Part shown: in pieces, positions 1 through 13,926 of the stretch | How positions within the stretch are numbered: the first letter of the stretch is position 1 | Layout of the letters: every line of letters starts with the position of its first letter | The notes under the pieces: model-generated | Database searches by the model: none | What the model saw: the letters and a program-made list of their open reading frames with translations, nothing else | Told to the model about the DNA's origin: nothing | Made by a program: the position numbers and the translations under genes | Assembly: GCA_950022655.1 (NCBI GenBank) | Contig: OX465591.1 | Location: 50,334,478 to 50,398,477, forward strand | Direction of reading: 5' to 3' | Source of the DNA: Alentia gelatinosa | Taxonomy: Eukaryota; Annelida; Polychaeta; Phyllodocida; Polynoidae | DNA length: 64,000 nt

Positions 1-3000
1 CCACACAATACAAGTAGAGACAGAACTCAGTATAAATGACCACACAATACAAGTAGAGACAGAACTCAGTATAAATGACCACACAATACAAGTAAAGACA
101 GAACTCAGTATAAATGTTCACACAATACAAGTAGAGAGAACTCAGTATAAATGAGAACACAATACAAGTTTAGACAGAACTCACTATAAATGAGAACACA
201 ATACAAATAGAGACAGAACTCAGTATAAATGAGAACACAATACAAGTAGAGACAGAACTCAGTATAAATGAGAACACAATACAAGTAGAGACAGAACTCA
301 GTATAAATGAGAACACAATACAAGTAGAGACAGAACTCAGTATAAATGAGAACACAATACAAGTAGAGACAGAACTCAGTATAAATGACCATACAATACA
401 AGCAGATTCAGAACTCAGTATAAATGAGAACAATACAAGTAGAGACAGAACTCAGTATAAATGAGAACACAATACAAGTAGAGACAGAACTCAGTATAAA
501 TGTCCACACAATTCAAGTAGAGACAGAACTCAGTAAAAATGTCCACACAATACAAGTAGAGACAGAACTCAGTATAAATGAGAACACAATACAAGTAGAG
601 ACAGAACTCAGTATAAATGAGAACACAATACAAGTAGAGACAGAACTCAGTATAAATGAGAACACAATACAAGTAGAGAGAACTCAGTATAAATGGTAAC
701 ACAATACAAGTAGAGACAGAACTCAGTATAAATGAAAACACAATACGAGTAGAGACAGAACTCAGTATAAATGAGAACACAATACAAGTAGAGACAGAAT
801 TCAGTTTAAATGTCCACACAATACAAGTAGAGACAGAACTCAGTATAAATGACTACACAATACAAGAAAAGAGACAGAACTCAGTATAAATGACCACACA
901 ATACAAGTAGAGACAGAACTCAGTGTAAATGACCACACATAACAAGTAGAGACAGAACTCAGTATAAATGACCACACAATACAAGTAGAGACAGAACTCA
1001 GTATAAATGACCACACGATACAAGTAGAGACAGAACTCAGTATAAATGAGAACACACTACAAGTAGAGACAGAACTCAGTATAAATGAGAACACAATACA
1101 AGTAGAGACAGAACTCAGTATAAATGAGAACACAATACAAGGAGAGACAGAATTCAGTATTAATGTCCACACAATACAAGTAGAGACAGAAGTCAGTATA
1201 AATGAGAACACAATACAAGTACAGACAGAACTCAGTATAAATGAGAACACAATACAAGTAGAGACAGAACTCAGTATAAATGACCACACAATACAAGTAG
1301 AGACAGAACTCAGTATAAATGAGAACACAATACAAGTAAAGAAAGAACTCAGTATAAATGAGAACACAATACAAGTAGAGACAGAACCTAGTATAAATGA
1401 GAACACAATACAAGTAGAGACAGAACTCAGTATAAATGAGAACACAATACAAGTAGAGACAGAACTCAGTTTAAATGTCCACACAATACAAGTAGAGACA
1501 GAACTCAGTATAAATGACCACACAATACAAGTAGAGACAGAACTCAGTATAAATGACCACACAATACAAGTAGAGACAGAACTCAGTGTAAATTACCACA
1601 CAATACAAGTAGAGACAGAACTCAGTATAAATGACCACACAATACAAGTAGAGACAGAACTCAGTATAAATGACCACACAATACAAGTAAAGACAGAACT
1701 CAGTATAAATGTTCACACAATACAAGTAGAGAGAACTCAGTATAAATGAGAACACAATACAAGTTTAGACAGAACTCACTATAAATGAGAACACAATACA
1801 AATAGAGACAGAACTCAGTATAAATGAGAACACAATACAAGTAGAGACAGAACTCAGTATAAATGAGAACACAATACAAGTAGAGACAGAACTCAGTATA
1901 AATGAGAACACAATACAAGTAGAGACAGAACTCAGTATAAATGAGAACACAATACAAGTAGAGACAGAACTCAGTATAAATGACCATACAATACAAGCAG
2001 ATTCAGAACTCAGTATAAATGAGAACAATACAAGTAGAGACAGAACTCAGTATAAATGAGAACACAATACAAGTAGAGACAGAACTCAGTATAAATGTCC
2101 ACACAATTCAAGTAGAGACAGAACTCAGTAAAAATGTCCACACAATACAAGTAGAGACAGAACTCAGTATAAATGAGAACACAATACAAGTAGAGACAGA
2201 ACTCAGTATAAATGAGAACACAATACAAGTAGAGACAGAACTCAGTATAAATGAGAACACAATACAAGTAGAGAGAACTCAGTATAAATGGTAACACAAT
2301 ACAAGTAGAGACAGAACTCAGTATAAATGAAAACACAATACGAGTAGAGACAGAACTCAGTATAAATGAGAACACAATACAAGTAGAGACAGAATTCAGT
2401 TTAAATGTCCACACAATACAAGTAGAGACAGAACTCAGTATAAATGACTACACAATACAAGAAAAGAGACAGAACTCAGTATAAATGACCACACAATACA
2501 AGTAGAGACAGAACTCAGTGTAAATGACCACACATAACAAGTAGAGACAGAACTCAGTATAAATGACCACACAATACAAGTAGAGACAGAACTCAGTATA
2601 AATGACCACACGATACAAGTAGAGACAGAACTCAGTATAAATGAGAACACACTACAAGTAGAGACAGAACTCAGTATAAATGAGAACACAATACAAGTAG
2701 AGACAGAACTCAGTATAAATGAGAACACAATACAAGGAGAGACAGAATTCAGTATTAATGTCCACACAATACAAGTAGAGACAGAAGTCAGTATAAATGA
2801 GAACACAATACAAGTAGAGACAGAACTCAGTATAAATGAGAATACAATACAAGTAGAGACAAAACTTAGTATAAATGACCACACAATACAAGTAGAGACA
2901 GAACTCAGTATAAATGAGAACACAATACAAGTAGAGACAGAACTCAGTATAAATGACCACACAATACAAGTAGAGACAGAACCTAGTATAAATGAGAACA

Positions 3001-4590
3001 CAATACAAGTAGAGACAGAACTCAGTTTTAATGTCCACACAATACAAGTAGAGACAGAACTCAGTATAAATGACCACACAATACAAGTAGGGACAGAACT
3101 CAGTATAAATGACCACACAATACATGTAGAGACAGAACTCAGTGTAAATGACCACACAATACAAGTAGAGACAGAACTCAGTATAAATGACCACACAATA
3201 CAAGTAGAGACAGAACTCAGTATAAATGACCACACAATACAAGTAGAGACAGAACTCAGTATAAATGTTCACACAATACAAGTAGAGACAGAACTCAGTA
3301 TAAATGAGAATACAATACAAGTAGAGACAAAACTTAGTATAAATGACCACACAATACAAGTAGAGACAGAACTCAGTATAAATGAGAACACAATACAAGT
3401 ACAGACAGAACTCAGTATAAATGAGAACACAATACAAATAGAGACATAACTCAGTATAAATGTCCACACAATACAAGAAGAGACAGAACTCAGTATAAAT
3501 GAGAACACAATACAAGTAGAGACAGAACTCAGTATAAATGAGAACACAATACAAGTAGAGACAGAACTCAGTATAAATGACCACACAATACAAGTAGAGA
3601 CAGAACTCAGTATAAATGAGAACACACTACAAGTAGAGACAGAACTCAGTATAAATGAGAACACAATACAAGTAGAGACAGAACTCAGTATAAATGAGAA
3701 CACAATACAAGGAGAGACAGAATTCAGTATTAATGTCCACACAATACAAGTAGAGACAGAAGTCAGTATAAATGAGAACACAATACAAGTAGAGACAGAA
3801 CTCAGTATAAATGAGAATACAATACAAGTAGAGACAAAACTTAGTATAAATGACCACACAATACAAGTAGAGACAGAACTCAGTATAAATGAGAACACAA
3901 TACAAGTAGAGACAGAACTCAGTATAAATGACCACACAATACAAGTAGAGACAGAACCTAGTATAAATGAGAACACAATACAAGTAGAGACAGAACTCAG
4001 TTTTAATGTCCACACAATACAAGTAGAGACAGAACTCAGTATAAATGACCACACAATACAAGTAGGGACAGAACTCAGTATAAATGACCACACAATACAT
4101 GTAGAGACAGAACTCAGTGTAAATGACCACACAATACAAGTAGAGACAGAACTCAGTATAAATGACCACACAATACAAGTAGAGACAGAACTCAGTATAA
4201 ATGACCACACAATACAAGTAGAGACAGAACTCAGTATAAATGTTCACACAATACAAGTAGAGACAGAACTCAGTATAAATGAGAATACAATACAAGTAGA
4301 GACAAAACTTAGTATAAATGACCACACAATACAAGTAGAGACAGAACTCAGTATAAATGAGAACACAATACAAGTACAGACAGAACTCAGTATAAATGAG
4401 AACACAATACAAATAGAGACATAACTCAGTATAAATGTCCACACAATACAAGAAGAGACAGAACTCAGTATAAATGAGAACACAATACAAGTAGAGACAG
4501 AACTCAGTATAAATGAGAACACAATACAAGTAGAGACAGAACTCAGTATAAATGACCACACAATACAAGTAGAGACAGAACTCAGTATAA
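1..4590. repeat. Higher-order repeats inside the 39-bp array
   Basis: Blocks of variant units recur as groups. The first roughly 1.2 kb is repeated almost exactly 1595 bp downstream (from 1596), including the same rare variants such as AAGCAGATTCAGAA and AAGAAAAGAGACAG. A block from about 2640 to 3615 is repeated 975 bp downstream; 975 is exactly 25 units. Parts of the first block recur again near 4883-5950 and 11580-12330. This pattern points to repeated unequal exchange of multi-unit segments. Confidence 0.9.
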
Positions 4591-7500
4591 ATGAGAACAC
4601 AATACAAGTAGAGACAGAACTCAGTATAAATGAGAACACAATACAAGTAGAGACAGAACCTAGTATAAATGAGAACACAATACAAGTAGAGACAGAACTC
4701 AGTATAAATGAGAACACAATACAAGTAGAGACAGAACTCAGTTTAAATGTCCACACAATACAAGTAGAGACAGAACTCAGTATAAATGACCACACAATAC
4801 AAGTAGGGACAGAACTCAGTATAAATGACCACACAATACAAGTAGAGACAGAACTCAGTATAAATGAGAACACAATACAAGTTTAGACAGAACTCACTAT
4901 AAATGAGAACACAATACAAATAGAGACAGAACTCAGTATAAATGAGAACACAATACAAGTAGAGACAGAACTCAGTATAAATGAGAACACAATACAAGTA
5001 GAGACAGAACTCAGTATAAATGAGAACACAATACAAGTAGAGACAGAACTCAGTATAAATGAGAACACAATACAAGTAGAGACAGAACTCAGTATAAATG
5101 ACCATACAATACAAGCAGATTCAGAACTCAGTATAAATGAGAACAATACAAGTAGAGACAGAACTCAGTATAAATGAGAACACAATACAAGTAGAGACAG
5201 AACTCAGTATAAATGTCCACACAATTCAAGTAGAGACAGAACTCAGTAAAAATGTCCACACAATACAAGTAGAGACAGAACTCAGTATAAATGAGAACAC
5301 AATACAAGTAGAGACAGAACTCAGTATAAATGAGAACACAATACAAGTAGAGACAGAACTCAGTATAAATGAGAACACAATACAAGTAGAGAGAACTCAG
5401 TATAAATGGTAACACAATACAAGTAGAGACAGAACTCAGTATAAATGAAAACACAATACGAGTAGAGACAGAACTCAGTATAAATGAGAACACAATACAA
5501 GTAGAGACAGAATTCAGTTTAAATGTCCACACAATACAAGTAGAGACAGAACTCAGTATAAATGACTACACAATACAAGAAAAGAGACAGAACTCAGTAT
5601 AAATGACCACACAATACAAGTAGAGACAGAACTCAGTGTAAATGACCACACATAACAAGTAGAGACAGAACTCAGTATAAATGACCACACAATACAAGTA
5701 GAGACAGAACTCAGTATAAATGACCACACGATACAAGTAGAGACAGAACTCAGTATAAATGAGAACACACTACAAGTAGAGACAGAACTCAGTATAAATG
5801 AGAACACAATACAAGTAGAGACAGAACTCAGTATAAATGAGAACACAATACAAGGAGAGACAGAATTCAGTATTAATGTCCACACAATACAAGTAGAGAC
5901 AGAAGTCAGTATAAATGAGAACACAATACAAGTAGAGACAGAACTCAGTATAAATGAGAATACAATACAAGTAGAGACAAAACTTAGTATAAATGACCAC
6001 ACAATACAAGTAGAGACAGAACTCAGTATAAATGTCCACACAATACAAGTACAGACAGAACTCAGTATAAATGAGAACACAATACAAGTAGAGACAGAAC
6101 TCAGTATAAAAGGGAACACAATACAAGTAGAGACAAAACTCAGTATAAATGACCACACAATACAAGTAAAGAGAACTCAGTATAAATGACCACACAATTC
6201 AAGTAGAGGCAGAAGTCAGTATAAATGAGAACACAATACAAGTAGAGAGAACTCAGTATAAATGAGAACACAATACAAGTTTAGACAGAACTCAGTATAA
6301 ATGAGAACACAATACAAGTAGAGACAGAACTCAGTATAAATGAGGACACAATACAAGTAGAGACAGAACTCAGTATAAATGACCACACAATACAAGTAGA
6401 GACAGAACTCAATACAAATGACCACACAATACAAGTAGAGGCAGAACTCAGTATAAATGAGAACACAATACAAGTAAAGACAGAACTCAGTATAAATGAG
6501 AACACAATACAAGTAGAGACAGAACTCAGTATTAATGTCCACACATTACAAGTAGAGACAGAACTCAGTATAAATGTCCACACAATACAAGTAGAGACAG
6601 AACTCAGTATAAATGAGTACACAATACAAGTAGAGACAGAACTCAGTATTAATGTCCACACAATACAAGTAGAGACAGAACCTAGTATAAATGAGAACAC
6701 AAGACAAGTAGAGACAGAACTAAGTATAAATGAGAACGCAAGACAAGTAGAGACAGAAGTCAGTATAAATGAGAACAATACAAGTAGAGACAGAACTCAG
6801 TATAAATGAGAACACAATACAAGTAGAGACAGAACTCAGTATAAATGTCCACACAATACAAGTAGAGACAGAACTCAGTATAAATGAGAACACAATACAA
6901 GTAGAGACAGAACTCAGTATAAATGAGAACACAATACAAGTAGAGACAGAACTCAGTATAAATGACCACACAATACAAGTAGAGACAGAACTCAGTATAA
7001 ATGAGAACACAATACAAGTAGAGACAGAACTCAGTATAAATGACCACACAATACAAGTAGAGACAGAACCTAGTATAAATGAGAACACAATACAAGTAGA
7101 GACAGAACTCAGTTTTAATGTCCACACAATACAAGTAGAGACAGAACTCAGTATAAATGACCACACAATACAAGTAGGGACAGAACTCAGTATAAATGAC
7201 CACACAATACATGTAGAGACAGAACTCAGTGTAAATGACCACACAATACAAGTAGAGACAGAACTCAGTATAAATGACCACACAATACAAGTAGAGACAG
7301 AACTCAGTATAAATGACCACACAATACAAGTAGAGACAGAACTCAGTATAAATGTTCACACAATACAAGTAGAGACAGAACTCAGTATAAATGAGAATAC
7401 AATACAAGTAGAGACAAAACTTAGTATAAATGACCACACAATACAAGTAGAGACAGAACTCAGTATAAATGAGAACACAATACAAGTACAGACAGAACTC

Positions 7501-10500
7501 AGTATAAATGAGAACACAATACAAATAGAGACAGAACTCAGTATAAATGACCACACAATACAAGTAGGGACAGAACTCAGTATAAATGACCACACAATAC
7601 AAGTAGAGACAGAACTCAGTGTAAATTACCACACAATACAAGTAGAGACAGAACTCAGTATAAATGTTCACACAATACAAGTAGAGAGAACTCAGTATAA
7701 ATGAGAACACAATACAAGTTTAGACAGAACTCACTATAAATGAGAACACAATACAAATAGAGACAGAACTCAGTATAAATGAGAACACAATACAAGTAGA
7801 GACAGAACTCAGTATAAATGAGAACACAATACAAGTAGAGACATAACTCAGTATAAATGAGAACACAATACAAGTAGAGACAGAACTCAGTATAAATGAG
7901 AACACAATATAAGTAGAGACAGAACTCAGTATAAATGACCATACAATACAAGCAGATTCAAAACTCAGTATAAATGGTAACACAATACAAGTAGAGACAG
8001 AACTCAGTATAAATGAAAACACAATACGAGTAGAGACAGAACTCAGTATAAATGAGAACACAATACAAGTAGAGACAGAATTCAGTTTAAATGTCCACAC
8101 AATACAAGTAGAGACAGAAATCAGTATAAATGACTACACAATACAAGTTGAGACAGAACTCAATATAAACGACCACACAATACAAGTAGGGACAGAACTC
8201 AGTATAAATGACCACACAATACAAGTAGAGACAGAACTCAGTGTAAATTACCACACAATACAAGTAGAGACAGAACTCAGTATAAATGTTCACACAATAC
8301 AAGTAGAGAGAACTCAGTATAAATGAGAACACAATACAAGTTTAGACAGAACTCACTATAAATGAGAACACAATACAAATAGAGACAGAACTCAGTATAA
8401 ATGAGAACACAATACAAGTAGAGACAGAACTCAGTATAAATGAGAACACAATACAAGTAGAGACATAACTCAGTATAAATGAGAACACAATACAAGTAGA
8501 GACAGAACTCAGTATAAATGAGAACACAATATAAGTAGAGACAGAACTCAGTATAAATGACCATACAATACAAGCAGATTCAAAACTCAGTATAAATGAG
8601 AACAAAACAAGTAGAGACAGAACTCAGTATAAATGAGAACACAATTCAAGTAGAGACAGAACTCAGTAAAAATGTCCACACAATACAAGTAGAGACAGAA
8701 CTCAGTATAAATGAGAACACAATACAAGTAGAGACAGAACTCAGTATAAATGAGAACACAATACAAGTAGAGACAGAACTCAGTATAAATGAGAACACAA
8801 TACAAGTAGAGAGAACTCAGTATAAATGGTAACACAATACAAGTAGAGACAGAACTCAGTATAAATGAAAACACAATACGAGTAGAGACAGAACTCAGTA
8901 TAAATGAGAACACAATACAAGTAGAGACAGAATTCAGTTTAAATGTCCACACAATACAAGTAGAGACAGAACTCAGTATAAATGACTACACAATACAAGA
9001 AAAGAGACAGAACTCAGTATAAATGACCACACAATACAAGTAGAGACAGAACTCAGTGTAAATGACCACACATAACAAGTAGAGACAGAACTCAGTATAA
9101 ATGACCACACAATACAAGTAGAGACAGAACTCAGTATAAATGTCCACACAATACAAGTAGAGAGAACTCAGTATAAATGAGAACACAATACAAGTTTAGA
9201 CAGAACTCAGTATAAATGACCACACAATACAAGTAGAGACAGAACTCAGTATAAATGACCACACAATACAAGTAGAGACAGAACTCAGTATAAATGAGAA
9301 CACAATACAAGTAGAGACAGAACTCAGTGTAAATGACCACACAATACAAGTAGAGACAGAACTCAGTATAAATGTCCACACAATTCAAGTAGAGACAGAA
9401 CTCAGTATAAATGAGAACACAATACAAGTAGAGACAGAACTCAGTATAAATGAGAACACAATACAAGTAGAGACAGAACTCAGTATAAATGAGAACACAA
9501 TACAAGTAGAGACAGAACTCAGTATAAATGAGAACACAATACAAGTAGAGACAGAACTCAGTGTAAATGTCCACACAATACAAGTAGAGACAGAACTCAG
9601 TATAAATGACCACACAATACAAGTAGAGACAGAACTCAGTATAAATGACCACACAATACAAGTAGAGACAGAACTCAGTATAAATGACCACACAATACAA
9701 GTAGAGACAGAACTCAGTATAAATGACCACACAATACAAGTACAGACAGAACTCAGTATAAATGACCACACAATACAAGTAGAGACAGAACTCAGTATAA
9801 ACGTCCACACAATACAAGTAGAGAGAAGTCAGTATAAATGAGAACACAATACAAGTAGAGACAGAACTCAGTATAAATGACCACACAATACAAGTAGAGA
9901 CAGAACTCAGTATAAATGACCACACAATACAAGTAGAGACAGAACTCAGTATAAATGACCACACAATACAAGTAGAGACAGAACTCAGTATAAACGTCCA
10001 CACAATACAAGTAGAGAGAACTCAGTATAAATGAGAACACAATACAAGTTTAGACAGAACTCAGTATAAATGACCACACAATACAAGTAAAGACAGAACT
10101 CAGTATAAATGAGAACACAATACAAGTAGAGACAGAACTCAGTATAAATGACCATACAATACAAGCAGATTCAGAACTCAGTATAAATGAGAACAATACA
10201 AGTAGAGACAGAACTCAGTATAAATGAGAACACAATACAAGTAGAGACAGAACTCAGTATAAATGACCACACAATACAAGTAAAGACAGAACTCAGTATA
10301 AATGACCACACAATACAAGTAGAGACAGAACTCAGTATAAATGACCATACAATACAAGCAGATTCAGAACTCAGTATAAATGAGAACAATACAAGTAGAG
10401 ACAGAACTCAGTATAAATGAGAACACAATACAAGTAGAGACAGAACTCAGTATAAATGAGAACACAATACAAGTAGAGAGAACTCAGTATAAATGAGAAC

Positions 10501-13087
10501 ACAATACAAGTAGAGACAGAACTCAGTATAAATGAAAACACAATACGAGTAGAGACAGAACTCAGTATAAATGAGAACACAATACAAGTAGAGACAGAAC
10601 TCAGTTTAAATATCCACACAATACAAGTAGAGACAGAACTCAGTATAAATGACCACACAATACAAGTAGGGACAGAACTCAGTATAAATGACCACACAAT
10701 ACATGTAGAGACAGAACTCAGTGTAAATGACCACACAATACAAGTAGAGACAGAACTCAGTATAAATGACCACACAATACAAGTAGAGACAGAACTCAGT
10801 ATAAATGACCACACAATACAAGTAGAGACAGAACTCAGTATAAATGTTCACACAATACAAGTAGAGACAGAACTCAGTATAAATGAGAATACAATACAAG
10901 TAGAGACAAAACTTAGTATAAATGACCACACAATACAAGTAGAGACAGAACTCAGTATAAATGAGAACACAATACAAGTACAGACAGAACTCAGTATAAA
11001 TGAGAACACAATACAAATAGAGACAGAACTCAGTATAAATGTCCACACAATACAAGAAGAGACAGAACTCAGTATAAATGAGAACACAATACAAGTAGAG
11101 ACAGAACTCAGTATAAATGAGAACACAATACAAGTAGAGACAGAACTCAGTATAAATGACCACACAATACAAGTAGAGACAGAACTCAGTATAAATGAGA
11201 ACACAATACAAGTAGAGACAGAACTCAGTATAAATGAGAACACAATACAAGTAGAGACAGAACCTAGTATAAATGAGAACACAATACAAGTAGAGACAGA
11301 ACTCAGTATAAATGAGAACACAATACAAGTAGAGACAGAACTCAGTTTAAATGTCCACACAATACAAGTAGAGACAGAACTCAGTATAAATGACCACACA
11401 ATACAAGTAGGGACAGAACTCAGTATAAATGACCACACAATACAAGTAGAGACAGAACTCAGTGTAAATGACCACACAATACAAGTAGAGACAGAACTCA
11501 GTATAAATGACCAGACAATACAAGTAGAGACAGAACTCAGTATAAATGACCACACAATACAAGTAGAGACAGAACTCAGTATAAATGTTCACACAATACA
11601 AGTAGAGAGAACTCAGTATAAATGAGAACACAATACAAGTTTAGACAGAACTCACTATAAATGAGAACACAATACAAATAGAGACAGAACTCAGTATAAA
11701 TGAGAACACAATACAAGTAGAGACAGAACTCAGTATAAATGAGAACACAATACAAGTAGAGACAGAACTCAGTATAAATGAGAACACAATACAAGTAGAG
11801 ACAGAACTCAGTATAAATGAGAACACAATACAAGTAGAGACAGAACTCAGTATAAATGACCATACAATACAAGCAGATTCAGAACTCAGTATAAATGAGA
11901 ACAATACAAGTAGAGACAGAACTCAGTATAAATGAGAACACAATACAAGTAGAGACAGAACTCAGTATAAATGTCCACACAATTCAAGTAGAGACAGAAC
12001 TCAGTAAAAATGTCCACACAATACAAGTAGAGACAGAACTCAGTATAAATGAGAACACAATACAAGTAGAGACAGAACTCAGTATAAATGAGAACACAAT
12101 ACAAGTAGAGACAGAACTCAGTATAAATGAGAACACAATACAAGTAGAGAGAACTCAGTATAAATGGTAACACAATACAAGTAGAGACAGAACTCAGTAT
12201 AAATGAAAACACAATACGAGTAGAGACAGAACTCAGTATAAATGAGAACACAATACAAGTAGAGACAGAATTCAGTTTAAATGTCCACACAATACAAGTA
12301 GAGACAGAACTCAGTATAAATGACTACACAATACAAGTTGAGACAGAACTCAATATAAATGACCACACAATACAAGTAGAGACAGAACTCAGTGTAAATG
12401 ACCACACATAACAAGTAGAGACAGAACTCAGTATAAATGACCACACAATACAAGTAGAGACAGAACTCAGTATAAATGTCCACACAATACAAGTAGAGAG
12501 AACTCAGTATAAATGAGAACACAATACAAGTTTAGACAGAACTCAGTATAAATGACCACACAATACAAGTAGAGACAGAACTCAGTATAAATGACCACAC
12601 AATACAAGTAGAGACAGAACTCAGTATAAATGAGAACACAATACAAGTAGAGACAGAATTCAGTTTAAATGTCCACACAATACAAGTAGAGACAGAACTC
12701 AGTATAAATGACTACACAATACAAGTAGAGACAGAACTCAATATAAATGACCACACAATACAAGTAGAGACAGAACTCAGTGTAAATGACCACACATAAC
12801 AAGTAGAGACAGAACTCAGTATAAATGACCACACAATACAAGTAGAGACAGAACTCAGTATAAATGTCCACACAATACAAGTAGAGAGAACTCAGTATAA
12901 ATGAGAACACAATACAAGTTTAGACAGAACTCAGTATAAATGACCACACAATACAAGTAGAGACAGAACTCAGTATAAATGACCACACAATACAAGTAGA
13001 GACAGAACTCAGTATAAATGACCACACAATACAAGTAGAGACAGAACTCAGTATAAATGTCCACACAATACAAGTAGAGAGAACTCA
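1..13087 (+). repeat. 39-bp minisatellite array, block 1
   Basis: About 330 head-to-tail copies of a unit of about 39 bp. The unit contains ACACAATACAAGTAGAGACA followed by GAACTCAGTATAAATG, then a variable triplet pair (GACCAC, GAGAAC, GTCCAC, GTTCAC). One plus-strand frame reads through as a 13-residue repeat with core TIQVETELSI followed by N-D-H, N-E-N or N-V-H. The minus strand is open in more than one frame. Recurrent 2-base deletions (GAGAGAACTC for GAGACAGAACTC, and GAACAATAC for GAACACAATAC) make 37-bp units that break the plus frame every few hundred bases, so most of the block cannot be one coding exon. The array runs off the left edge of the window. Confidence 0.97.
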
Positions 13088-13926
13088 CTACAAACACACT
13101 GTACTACCCTACATCGACTATGGGGATATCATATACCAAGGGGGGCCTCAGTATCTACTCAAAAGACTACAAGTTGTCCAAAACAAGTGTGCTAGGCTAG
13201 CCTATGCGAAATGGCCTAAACTGAACACAAAAGACCTACACCGACTATTTAACCTAGAAAAAATTGCTGACCGTATAAATAATCACTTGGCTATACAAGC
13301 CTATAGAAGGCAAGAAAATGACGAACTGGTAGACAAACGAAATATACACACCCGAGCACATGATGCTCGACTACTGACTATAGCCAAACCTAAATGTACA
13401 AAATATACGAAGAGCGTGTGCTATAGATCTGCTATGCTATGGAATGGGCTGCCACCTTGTGTGCGTGCACCTAAAACGCCAGAAGCTTTTAAGAAATATC
13501 TAAAAAAACAAATCCCCTTAGTGGTAAGTAAAATGTAAACTTAAGACAGTGAAGGAAAGTAGGCCAGGTATGTCTGCTATGTAAAGCCATCAAACGCAGA
13601 TACTCTGAAAGTAGTGGGCAGAATACAAACCCACGGACATTCTTTTATCTTGAACAAGGATAACTAGGATAATCAAAGCAAACTCTTAAAAAAGTAACAC
13701 ACAGAGGGATACCTCTGCTACTAAGCCTTTAACATTTCATTTCATCTTCATGCACCTACATCTTGAAGTAAGGCAGTAAGCCTATGATTGTTTCGAACTC
13801 ACTGAAAGGAAAATGTTAATCTCCATGACCTGCGACCAGCGGCAGGATATGGCTGGATAAAAGGAAGACAGGCCATAGAGCCTAAGATATCCAGGATAAA
13901 TAAACGAAATAAAAAAATAAAAAAAA
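13088..13926 (+). mobile_element. 5'-truncated LINE inserted in the minisatellite
   Basis: The 39-bp array stops in mid-unit after GAACTCA and resumes with TGAGAACACAATACAAG. Between them lie 839 bp of unrelated DNA: the end of a reverse-transcriptase ORF, about 390 bp of 3' UTR, and an A-rich tail just before 13927. This is the usual structure of a 5'-truncated, target-primed insertion. I see no clear target-site duplication, which is hard to judge within a repeat. The 3' UTR lacks the tail signature shared by the other LINEs here, so it is probably a different family. Confidence 0.85.
13089..13538 (+). pseudogene. LINE reverse transcriptase, C-terminal fragment
   Basis: About 149 codons, open from the insertion junction to a TAA at 13536-13538. 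The stretch LPYIDYGDIIYQ near the start and MLWNGLPP near residue 117 are hallmarks of the region after the polymerase core in CR1/Jockey-like LINE ORF2 proteins: LPxxDYGDxxY just after the thumb, and xLWNxLP near the C terminus. The endonuclease and the catalytic YADD part are missing because of 5' truncation, so the copy is dead. The first internal ATG is at 13287, but the homology extends upstream to the junction, so that ATG is not a real start. Confidence 0.88.

Noticed and set aside
1..13087. Many long ORFs on both strands (for example SFILSSVSTCIV or YTEFCLYLYCV repeats on the minus strand)
   Set aside because: They arise because a 39-bp unit without stops in several frames keeps them open. 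2-base deletions break them arbitrarily, and composition is that of the repeat.
1..13087. CRISPR array
   Set aside because: Units are contiguous without unique spacers, and the context is clearly eukaryotic.
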